DNA of 6,747 nt, from contig JAPLJM010000053.1 of NCBI GenBank assembly GCA_026388595.1, positions 1 to 6,747 on the forward strand, written 5' to 3'. Below the pieces are notes generated by a model. The model ran no database searches. It saw nothing but the letters and a program-made list of their open reading frames with translations, and was not told where the DNA came from. Positions 1-6,635 of the stretch are shown piece after piece. Both the position numbers and the translations under genes were made by a program. Position 1 is the stretch's first letter. Every line of letters begins with the position of its first letter. Source of the stretch: Deltaproteobacteria bacterium (GTDB taxonomy: Bacteria; Desulfobacterota; Syntrophia; Syntrophales; Fen-1087).

Positions 1-1
1 G

Positions 2-577
2 CTTCCCAAGGGGCACCCCCCGGCCAAAGGAACCGATCTGGCCGCCTGTACATCGTGCCATGCGCCGGATCTGGCGGGAACAGCTCAGAAAAACGCCTTT
101 TCGGCCCGGATGCACAGGGCGCACGTGGCGCCCAAGGGCTCGCTGGACTGCCTGGCCTGTCATACCTGGACGCCCGGAAAAATGTTTGGATTGATCGGCC
201 AAAAGGGGTCCTGGGGGGCGCCGAAAAAAGATGATATGGTCCTGTTGAAGGAGATTTTCACCTCCTGGGCCGGCTCCAATTACACGGACAATCTTCATGC
301 CAGGGCGGGGATCGCCTGTACCCAGTGCCATGGCAAGGAGCTTCCCAAGGCCGACGACACGGTGGAAAATCCCCGCTGCCTCACCTGTCATGGTCCCCTG
401 GACAAACTAGCCCAAAAAACGGAACCGAAAGACTTCAAGGACCGCAATCCCCACAAGTCCCATCTGGGCGAGATTGCCTGCACGGTCTGCCATAAAGGCC
501 ATGGGGAATCCAAGGTCTACTGTCTGAGTTGCCATCAGAACTTCAAGATGAAGATCCAGGGGGCGGCGAAACAATAG
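2..577 (+). CDS. Multiheme c-type cytochrome, six CXXCH motifs, 3' part only (5' end outside window)
   Basis: The reading frame is open from the left edge to TAG at 575-577, giving 191 residues with no visible start or signal peptide. There are six CXXCH motifs, at partial-protein residues 16-20 (CTSCH), 50-54 (CLACH), 106-110 (CTQCH), 126-130 (CLTCH), 160-164 (CTVCH) and 174-178 (CLSCH). The last four, with the NPHKSH segment before the fifth and the CHKGH around it, match the spacing of the small tetraheme cytochrome/flavocytochrome c3 tetraheme domain (Cytochrom_c3_2 type) of Shewanella. It should therefore be a periplasmic electron carrier with covalent hemes. The first two motifs belong to an upstream extension whose full size is unknown, so more hemes may lie outside the window. 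It is separated from the next gene by a 255-nt gap containing a hairpin, so it may end its own transcription unit. Being a heme cytochrome is certain; the family assignment is by pattern only. Confidence 0.9.
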   Translation, partial: LPKGHPPAKGTDLAACTSCHAPDLAGTAQKNAFSARMHRAHVAPKGSLDCLACHTWTPGKMFGLIGQKGSWGAPKKDDMVLLKEIFTSWAGSNYTDNLHARAGIACTQCHGKELPKADDTVENPRCLTCHGPLDKLAQKTEPKDFKDRNPHKSHLGEIACTVCHKGHGESKVYCLSCHQNFKMKIQGAAKQ

Positions 578-611
578 CCGCTTCACCTGCAAGGCTGGAC
601 TTCTTAAGCAG

Positions 612-641
612 CAAGGAAGGGGGGCGGCTCCCCCTTCCTTG
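612..641 (+). terminator. Strong stem-loop after the hexaheme gene, possible terminator without a T-run
   Basis: Positions 612-623 pair perfectly with 630-641 (12 bp, G/C-rich core) around the 6-nt loop 624-629. It begins 35 nt after the upstream stop codon. No T tract follows on either strand, so it is not a classical intrinsic terminator. It could be a weak terminator, an RNA 3'-end stabiliser or a processing site. The structure is seen directly; the role is inferred from its position between two genes. Confidence 0.55.
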
Positions 642-720
642 TCCCACCAAGGCCCGATCAAGAATAGTCGGGATCATGCATTTCCGAAAAGCCTTTGTTG
701 CCAGAATTTTTGTTTTCTCC

Positions 721-750
721 TTGACGAATGCCTTCGCATTGATTTATTGA
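721..750 (+). promoter_or_regulatory. Weak sigma70-like promoter candidate for the downstream cytochrome operon
   Basis: The 578-832 gap is the largest intergenic space in the window and precedes five co-directional genes, so a promoter is expected here. The best match I see is TTGACG at 721-726, an 18-nt spacer and TATTGA at 745-750, in an AT-richer stretch (about 690-800) than the surrounding genes. The -35 is good and the -10 is poor. A different promoter class or site in this gap is quite possible. Confidence 0.2.
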
Positions 751-832
751 GAAATACAGTGATTGCGGGGATTGTTCAATAACGTCAACTTTCTCCTTTA
801 ACGTACGCGGTACCGTCGCCAAGAGGACCCTA

Positions 833-2080
833 ATGAAGACAAAACTTGCCTTGTTCTCCGCCCTTTTGCTGTTTCTTGCTGCCTCATCGACGGTCGCCGC
901 CGGCAAGAGCGGATGCCTGACCTGCCATACCAGCGATGCGACCCTGAAGCTCCTCTACAAGCCGCCTGCCATGGGTGCGTCGGAAGGGGAGGGGTGAGCA
1001 GGGTCGCCTCCGCCAGTTAAGGCGGAAGAGATGTACAAAGGGTATCTTGTGGATAAGAATCTGCTCGCGAAAGACCCCCATTTTGCCATGGGCTGCAAAT
1101 TCTGCCACAAAGGCGATGAGAACGGCGGGACCAAAGAAAGCGCCCACAAGAACCTGGTCAAGCGGCCCTCGGATAACCTGAAGACCTGCAGCATGTGCCA
1201 CCGGCAGATTGCCGACACCTATGGGAAATCACTCCACTACACCACCATCGGCCAGCGGCAGGGGGTCATGAAACGGTTTTCATCGGAAGAACTCAAACAA
1301 TTTGATGAAAAAGTATTTCAGCAGTCCTGCCGGAGCTGCCATGCCTCCTGCGGTGGTTGCCATGTCAAGGCGCCGGCTGTGGGCGGCATCAGCATCGGCC
1401 TGATCCAGGGACATAAATTCATCAAAAAGGATGAGGGGAAAACCTGCGCCTTCTGTCACGGCGGCAGGGTTTACCCCGAATACACAGGGGAATATGGTGG
1501 CAAACCGGATGTGCACTACCAGAAAGGGATGCTTTGCATGGACTGCCACAAGAAGTCCGATATGCACGGCGACGGCACCGCTTACCTGTCCAAGCAGGAT
1601 GTGAAAGACCGGCCGGCCTGTACGAATTGCCACAGGACGCTGGGGCAGGAGGCCAAGCTGACCACCCGGGCGGCCCACACCCGGCATACAGGCAAGGTGA
1701 CCTGTTATGGCTGCCATTCCTCGGCGGAATATCGGCAGTGCTCCAACTGCCATCTGGACACCGGCTCAACGGCGAAACCGGGATTCCTTCTCGGCCTGAA
1801 TCCCCGGGACGGGAAGACCCTGACGACGCTGCGTTTGATCCCCACGGTCCGAGACAGTTTCAAGCATGCGGGCATCGCGATGTCGAACTATGACAGCCTC
1901 CCCAACTACTGGAATACGCCTGCCCACAATATCCGGAAACGAACGGACAGGACCCGCTCCTGCGACGCCTGCCACACGGATAAGGCCGGCTTCCTGACCC
2001 GGGAGGGGCTTTTTGAAAAGGGCTCCAAGGCGAACGAAGGTTTAATTTACAACATCAAACCCATACCAATCCATAAATAG
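833..2080 (+). CDS. Undecaheme c-type cytochrome, probable selenoprotein (in-frame TGA 995-997 read as Sec55)
   Basis: The ATG at 833 is preceded by AAGAGG at 821-826 with 6-nt spacing. Residues 1-23 form a clear Sec signal peptide (MKTK, a hydrophobic core, then VAA before GKSG). The frame reaches TGA at 995-997 (codon 55), then continues in the same frame without another stop to TAG at 2078-2080, 415 residues in all. The 11 CXXCH motifs start at residues 28, 88, 119, 166, 173, 205, 235, 263, 291, 303 and 377. Hemes 4 and 5 are nearly adjacent (CRSCHASCGGCH). Reading through the TGA is supported because the part after it has ten heme sites but no export signal, while the part before it has a signal peptide and one heme. 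A SECIS-like hairpin follows the TGA. The product should be a periplasmic or exported electron carrier. Alternatives are a nonsense mutation, a sequencing error, or a separate translation start at ATG 1031 yielding a leaderless protein that could not mature normally. The gene lies 28 nt upstream of the octaheme gene, probably in one operon. That it is a multiheme cytochrome is near certain; selenocysteine is likely but unproven. Confidence 0.8.
998..1030 (+). promoter_or_regulatory. Putative bacterial SECIS element downstream of the in-frame TGA
   Basis: Directly after the TGA at 995-997 there is an 11-nt spacer (998-1008). A perfect 6-bp stem follows, 1009-1014 (TCCGCC) with 1021-1026 (GGCGGA), closing the 6-nt loop AGTTAA at 1015-1020. 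Bacterial SECIS elements lie just 3' of the UGA, typically with 16-37 nt to a 3-14-nt apical loop that has a G in its first two positions. Here the distance is 17 nt, and the second loop base is G followed by U. In E. coli fdhF the upper SECIS hairpin likewise starts 11 nt after the UGA and has an essential loop G-U. Below the main stem, pairing is weak (1007-1028, 1005-1030 and 1004-1031, separated by mismatches), and I see no clear equivalent of the fdhF bulged U. The 3' arm also forms a purine-rich, Shine-Dalgarno-like run before ATG 1031. Confidence 0.65.
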
Positions 2081-2108
2081 AGCAGGAAGCACACGGATAG
2101 GGTAGATT

Positions 2109-4106
2109 ATGGATGCAAAGCTGAAAATCCTTGCCTTGACGGTCTTGATCTGTATCGTTCCTGCCTGCCTGTGCCTGACGCAGGCCTTTGCCGGGACCCA
2201 CGGGGATGTGGCGCTGAAGAATGAGCTCGGAGAACCGATCCGGCCGGACCGGAACGCCGCCGAACCCTACAGTCCCCGGCAGACCTGCGGCGGCTGTCAC
2301 GGCTATGCCATCATTACGTCGGGTTATCATTTCCAGCAGGGTTTCGATCAGATGAGCGACCGGTTCGATCCGAAAAAACCCTGGGTTCTGTCGCCGGGCA
2401 TGTACGGCAAATGGTCACCCTTCACGGCAGCGGGAAGGGCGACCCGGAAAGTCAACGGGGCTGACAGGGAGATTGATCTTTCCGCCTATGAATGGATTGG
2501 CGGCGGAAAGCGCGACGGGCAGCGCAAGACCATGGCGGCGTCCTGCGGCACCTGCCATCCCGGGGGCGGCCCGCTGGAGTATGGCCGAAATGCCGACGGC
2601 CGGGCCGATTTGTCCATGAATCTGATCCAGTCGGAATTGCTGAATAAATCGTCATTCGATGGCGACTTCAGCTCCCGCTTCACGCCGGACGGGAAAAGCC
2701 ATTTTCGGGAAAGCGGCGTCCTGGAGGCGGACTGCCTGCTATGCCACATGCCCGGTTACCGCTTTGATCAGAGAAATCAGCAGATCGATCGCCGCAATTA
2801 CCGGTGGGCGGCCACTGCCGGCGCGGGCCTGGGCCAGATCCGGGGGGCTGTTTTCACATTCAGCAACCCCCAGGCCGGCCCCGATCACCCTCAATTCATG
2901 CAGGGCGCCTGGAATTTTTCCAAAAGGCCTGCTGTCAGCTATCAGTGGGGCAACGGTCACATCTTCACCCCGGAAGGCCGGCTGAAGGGCGCTGTCGTGA
3001 GCCGCGCCGTGGGCTCTAAAAACTGCCTGAACTGCCACGCCCCCGGCGATGCAAAGAACACCGGCGCCATCAATGCCACACCTTACGATTATCATGCCCA
3101 GGCAAACTTCCAATGTACGGACTGCCATCCCCTGACCGGCCGCACCCCCGGTGAACGGCTCCGGCATCAGATCGCCAAGGGGCGGTCGCCGCAGGTCAGT
3201 GTGCGGGACGACCTGGACGGGGTTGCCATGAAGACCTGTGCCGGCTGCCATGTGGACGGCCAGTACCGCCAGACCCGGAGCGCCCTGCCAAAGGCAACCA
3301 GAAACCCGGCGCGGCGACATGCCGAAAAGTTTCCCGGTGCGAGTTTTCATTTCTATCTGATCGGGTGCACCGGCTGCCATATCACGGCGCAGCCTGCGCG
3401 GGCCATGGCGGTTCTGGATATGGGCACCGGCAGCGAGACGGGGTTGACGGCGGACGGCTTCGACCTTGCCCTTTCGCCGGATGACTACACCGCCCCGGCC
3501 CGCGAACCCTGGAAACCGTGGCTGACCCGTGCCCGTTCCGGCAAAGGCCATGATGAACATTATCTGGCCCATGTGCCGAAAAGGATGCAGTGGTTTGGCG
3601 AAAAACAGAAAAACGGTGAGATCCGGCCGATCCCTCTCCACCAGGTAAAGCAGGCGACAGGCGGCGTCAAGGGTTTGACCCTGCTTACGATGAAAACCGC
3701 CGGCGGCAACACCGTCAAGCGGCCCTCGGTGGTCTCCGATCAGGATATCGAGCGGATGCTCGGCGCTCTGGGCAAGCGGGGGTTCAGAAATGTCGTATAC
3801 GTGGCCGACCGCGCCTACACACTGGAGAAGGGGAAAGTGCTTGCCGCCGATCACCCGGCGACCAGGGCGCAGTCCTACGCTATTGAACACAATATCAGTC
3901 CCCTTGAAAAAAAGCTGACCTACGGGGCCAAGGGGAAACCCGACGGTTGCATGGACTGCCATACCGACAATGCACCTTTTTTCACAAAAGGGCAGATTAA
4001 AAATGTCCGGGGCTTCCTGAAGGACGATTACCCCGTTCTCAAAGAGCCGAACGCAGAGCCGCAGATGTCCGAATGGGGACTGAAGAACGTGCCGGCTTAT
4101 GAATAA
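2109..4106 (+). CDS. Secreted octaheme c-type cytochrome, 665 aa
   Basis: The ATG at 2109 follows GGATAGGG at 2095-2102. Residues 1-28 are a signal peptide (K4 and K6, a hydrophobic core, probable cleavage after AFA at 26-28). A VPAC at 17-20 is a less likely lipobox. Eight CXXCH motifs start at residues 60, 146, 209, 306, 336, 377, 420 and 614. Heme density is low, about one per 83 residues, against one per 38 in the preceding gene. The 189 residues between hemes 7 and 8 (425-613) have none, so the protein probably has substantial non-heme structure. Scattered histidines (for example H74, H198, H260, H284, H404, H481, H484 and H511) could be distal heme ligands or active-site residues. It is a periplasmic or surface electron-transfer protein, possibly a terminal reductase or oxidase. 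I do not recognise a named family with certainty. It lies 28 nt after the Sec-cytochrome stop and closely precedes the rhodanese-like gene, which suggests operon co-expression. Confidence 0.92.
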   Translation: MDAKLKILALTVLICIVPACLCLTQAFAGTHGDVALKNELGEPIRPDRNAAEPYSPRQTCGGCHGYAIITSGYHFQQGFDQMSDRFDPKKPWVLSPGMYGKWSPFTAAGRATRKVNGADREIDLSAYEWIGGGKRDGQRKTMAASCGTCHPGGGPLEYGRNADGRADLSMNLIQSELLNKSSFDGDFSSRFTPDGKSHFRESGVLEADCLLCHMPGYRFDQRNQQIDRRNYRWAATAGAGLGQIRGAVFTFSNPQAGPDHPQFMQGAWNFSKRPAVSYQWGNGHIFTPEGRLKGAVVSRAVGSKNCLNCHAPGDAKNTGAINATPYDYHAQANFQCTDCHPLTGRTPGERLRHQIAKGRSPQVSVRDDLDGVAMKTCAGCHVDGQYRQTRSALPKATRNPARRHAEKFPGASFHFYLIGCTGCHITAQPARAMAVLDMGTGSETGLTADGFDLALSPDDYTAPAREPWKPWLTRARSGKGHDEHYLAHVPKRMQWFGEKQKNGEIRPIPLHQVKQATGGVKGLTLLTMKTAGGNTVKRPSVVSDQDIERMLGALGKRGFRNVVYVADRAYTLEKGKVLAADHPATRAQSYAIEHNISPLEKKLTYGAKGKPDGCMDCHTDNAPFFTKGQIKNVRGFLKDDYPVLKEPNAEPQMSEWGLKNVPAYE

Positions 4107-4140
4107 TATGAAAAATGGGAAAACAATCAGAGAAAGTACC

Positions 4141-4599
4141 ATGAAAATAAACCGTGGATGGATAATGGCGATGCCGCTGCTTTTCGTGCTTGCCTGCCCT
4201 TTGCCGTCCCGGGCGCAGGCGACGGCAGCGAAAATGAATGATCCGCAGACGCTTCAGGAAATGAGTGCTCAGATTCCCCGCATTCCGATGCCCTCTGTAA
4301 AACCGAAAGCCCTAACGGCCTGGCTCGCTGCAAGACAAAATGTCCTGATTGTTGATCTGCGGGCCGCAGAGGACTTCAACCGTCAGCATCTGACCGGGGC
4401 GGTGAATCTTCCCCTGAATGCCCTGCCGGATCGCTATCAGGAGCTTCCCCTGGATCGCGCCATCCTGCTCGTTGACGCTGATGGAACAACGACGCTGCTG
4501 GCCGGCAGTTATCTGAAAAGGAAGGGATTCAGGGATCTGGTCCGGCTTTTCGGGGGGATGGACGCGTGGCGATTGTTTGACGTGAAAAACAGTAAATAG
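4141..4599 (+). CDS. Exported rhodanese-fold protein lacking the catalytic cysteine
   Basis: The protein is 152 residues from the ATG at 4141, which I prefer because it starts a compact signal peptide (MKIN, a hydrophobic core, SRAQA near residues 23-27) and follows AGAGAAAG at 4129-4136. In-frame ATGs at 4099 and 4108 would add 14 or 11 polar residues; the 4099 start would overlap the previous gene by 8 nt. A VLAC at 16-19 is a possible but imperfect lipobox. Residues about 55-148 form a single rhodanese domain: VLIVDLRAAEDFNRQHLTGAVNLP is the usual D-R/E-F/H-GA-NLP pattern, and RLFGGMDAW is the C-terminal pattern. The active-site loop, normally a Cys followed by about four residues, here reads VDADGTTT, with Asp in place of the cysteine. 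It should therefore not carry a persulfide by the usual chemistry and may act as a binding or scaffold module. Rhodanese-like lipoproteins occur in Geobacter extracellular electron-transfer (ext) clusters, which is a suggestive parallel only. Confidence 0.88.
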   Translation: MKINRGWIMAMPLLFVLACPLPSRAQATAAKMNDPQTLQEMSAQIPRIPMPSVKPKALTAWLAARQNVLIVDLRAAEDFNRQHLTGAVNLPLNALPDRYQELPLDRAILLVDADGTTTLLAGSYLKRKGFRDLVRLFGGMDAWRLFDVKNSK

Positions 4600-4655
4600 C
4601 GCCCGCTTTCAAACGGCGCGACGATGATTCGCAGAGAGATGGAGAGGAATTAAAC

Positions 4656-6554
4656 GTGAAGAACGTCATAACCAGATGGACGTACCGGGATAAATGGATC
4701 GCAGTGGCACAGGCCGGATGGCTCGTCGGCTTTGTCTTTATCCTTCTTGTCTGCTGTGATCCGGTCCAGGCGGCAAAGGTTCCCCCCGGGGTGGGACAGC
4801 GCTGTGAATCCTGTCATGACGGTTACGCCTTTCAGGTCCAGTTCCCTGACTCCGCCCACGGCAACAACGCCTGCACCAGCTGTCACGCCGGCATCAAGGA
4901 TGTGGGACGGCATATCACCGGCCAACAGCCGCCTGCCCCCGTCTCCTGTAAAAGCTGCCATCAGGAAATTGACCAGAAATACCGGAAGAGTGTTCACTTT
5001 ACCAACCAGGATATAAAGTGCCGGGACTGCCATAGCGATATCCATGCCCTGAAGAAAAACGCCCGGGATAAAAAGCTGGCCGTTCTGGAAAGCTGCACAA
5101 AATGCCATCCCAAAGAGGAATACAGCCTTCTGGGTCATGGGCAGGCTTTGCTGAAAGGCAACCGGGACGCAGCCACCTGTTCCGATTGCCACGGCCTCCA
5201 CGACATTCCAGCCTATCTGACGGGGCCGAAGAAGGATATTGCCTCCTCACGGACATCCTACACGAAAAAATGCAAGGCCTGCCATGCCGATGAAGCGTTG
5301 ACCAAACGCAATAAACTCTCCACGCATGCGGCGTCTTCCTACGATGAAAGCTATCACGGGAAGGTTCACAACATCAGTGAGCCGCAGCAGGTAGCCGGAT
5401 GCGCAGACTGCCATACGGGCCACAACATCCTTCCCCGGAAAGATCCCCGTTCCGCCCTTCATCCCGCGAATCTGTACAACCAGTGCGGCCAATGTCATAA
5501 AGGCATCCAGCCCCGATTCGTCTCTTTCGAAGCGCATCCGGATACCGGAGATTTCCGGAATCACGCTGTTCTTTACGCAACCAATGCCTTCATGATCGGC
5601 CTGCTGGTCGTCACCTTCCTCTTTTTCTGGGTCCACACCCTCCTGTGGTGGCGGAAGACCTATGTTCAGAAGTGCAATATGCTCAAGGCAGGCACCGGCC
5701 ATGCGTCGTTTCTGCCGGAGTGCGATGCCCTGCAGCAGGTTCAGCGTTTTTCTGTTAGAGACCGGGTCATGCATGTATTGCTGATCCTGTCTTTTTTCAC
5801 CCTCGTCACGACGGGCTTCCCGCTCAAATATGCTTATACGGCCTGGGCCAAGGTGATGATGAATCTGTGGGGAGGTCCGATCCAGGCAGGCCTTTATCAT
5901 CGAGCGGCCGCAGTGGTTCTGATTGCCCTCTTCCTGTATACGCTCTGGCTTTCCATTCGCTTCCTCTTTCCCGACTGGAAAGCCCGGGGCTGGATCGGCC
6001 GCCTGCTGGGACCTGACTCCCTCTGTCCGAACCTTAAAGACTTGCAGGATATCAAGGGGATGTTCCGGTGGTTTTTCGATCGCGGCGATATTCCGAAATT
6101 CGACCGCTGGACCTACTGGGAAAAGTTCGATTTCCTTGCCGTCTTCTGGGGCATGACGGCCATCGGGGGCTCCGGCCTGATGCTCTGGTTCCCCGAAGCA
6201 TCCTCCTATATCTTTCCGGGCTGGCTGCTCAATGTGGCCACGGTGGTGCATTCGGAAGAGGCCTTTCTGGCGGCGGTCTTCATCTTCACGGTGCATTTCT
6301 TCAACAATCACCTGGTGCCCGACAAGTTTCCCCTGGAGCCGAACATCTTCACGGGCCGGTACAAGGTCGAAGCCCTTCAGCATGAACGTCCCCTGGAATA
6401 TGAGCGCCTGGTTGCCGAGGGGCGGCTGGATGCCCTGAAGCGTGAAGGCCCCGGCCTGCTGACGCAGTTCTTGGCATCTTTTTTCGGCCTGGCGAGCCTG
6501 CTGTTCGGGCTTTTTCTGACAGGGTTGATCTTCTGGGCCGCCTTCTTCTATTAA
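4656..6554 (+). CDS. Nonaheme cytochrome c fused to diheme cytochrome b membrane domain (CbcL-like quinone-linked cytochrome)
   Basis: A GTG start at 4656 follows GGAGAGGA at 4641-4648. The product is 632 residues. Residues about 17-35 form a signal sequence or anchor, with possible cleavage near VQA at 37-39. Nine CXXCH motifs start at residues 50, 73, 98, 122, 147, 175, 206, 249 and 277, in a cytochrome c3/c7- or NapC-like periplasmic section. From about residue 306 there are roughly six membrane helices (306-331, 370-390, 413-437, 493-512, 525-550 and 603-630). The histidine pairs H373/H415 and H532/H547 have separations (42, 117 and 15 residues in order) close to the four b-heme ligands of FdnI-type formate dehydrogenase cytochrome b (39, 98 and 14). 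Together, nine c hemes plus an FdnI/HydC-type diheme b match the described architecture of Geobacter CbcL, an inner-membrane quinol-linked cytochrome. It probably links the quinone pool to periplasmic cytochromes; the direction of flow is not shown. The CbcL comparison rests on architecture, not alignment. Confidence 0.93.
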   Translation: MKNVITRWTYRDKWIAVAQAGWLVGFVFILLVCCDPVQAAKVPPGVGQRCESCHDGYAFQVQFPDSAHGNNACTSCHAGIKDVGRHITGQQPPAPVSCKSCHQEIDQKYRKSVHFTNQDIKCRDCHSDIHALKKNARDKKLAVLESCTKCHPKEEYSLLGHGQALLKGNRDAATCSDCHGLHDIPAYLTGPKKDIASSRTSYTKKCKACHADEALTKRNKLSTHAASSYDESYHGKVHNISEPQQVAGCADCHTGHNILPRKDPRSALHPANLYNQCGQCHKGIQPRFVSFEAHPDTGDFRNHAVLYATNAFMIGLLVVTFLFFWVHTLLWWRKTYVQKCNMLKAGTGHASFLPECDALQQVQRFSVRDRVMHVLLILSFFTLVTTGFPLKYAYTAWAKVMMNLWGGPIQAGLYHRAAAVVLIALFLYTLWLSIRFLFPDWKARGWIGRLLGPDSLCPNLKDLQDIKGMFRWFFDRGDIPKFDRWTYWEKFDFLAVFWGMTAIGGSGLMLWFPEASSYIFPGWLLNVATVVHSEEAFLAAVFIFTVHFFNNHLVPDKFPLEPNIFTGRYKVEALQHERPLEYERLVAEGRLDALKREGPGLLTQFLASFFGLASLLFGLFLTGLIFWAAFFY

Positions 6555-6635
6555 GTGGATGGTTTTTCATCTTGATCAAGACAGCCGTTCAGTGGTATTC
6601 ACGTTCCCCATTACAGTCCGAAGAGGTTAGCCATT

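Noticed and set aside
833..997. A separate 54-aa secreted monoheme peptide ending at the TGA
   Set aside because: It is in the same frame as the following decaheme ORF, which lacks any signal peptide, and a SECIS-like hairpin follows the TGA. One interrupted gene explains the data better, although a truncated product from termination at the TGA may also occur.
995..997. TGA reassigned to Trp or Gly as in alternative genetic codes
   Set aside because: Only one in-frame TGA occurs in nearly 2,000 codons, while TGG and GGN codons are used freely for Trp and Gly.
4099..4140. Start of the rhodanese-like gene at ATG 4099 overlapping the octaheme gene
   Set aside because: It would put 14 mostly polar residues before an otherwise standard signal peptide; ATG 4141 gives a normal N-terminus and a nearby purine-rich ribosome-binding site. 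It is not excluded.
2739..4142. Long 467-codon ORF on the minus strand, and another of 378 codons at 5247-6383
   Set aside because: Both lie opposite strongly supported cytochrome genes, show no recognisable domain or convincing start, and are explained as antisense shadows of GC-biased coding sequence.
4599..4619. Small stem-loop (about 6 bp with a bulged C) directly after the rhodanese-like gene
   Set aside because: Short, imperfect and without a T-run; the next gene has its own good ribosome-binding site and probably shares the transcript, so a terminator is not supported.
6571..6580. Perfect 10-bp palindrome CTTGATCAAG upstream of resB, considered as an operator
   Set aside because: A single short palindrome is expected by chance at about this frequency, and no second copy or promoter was seen nearby.
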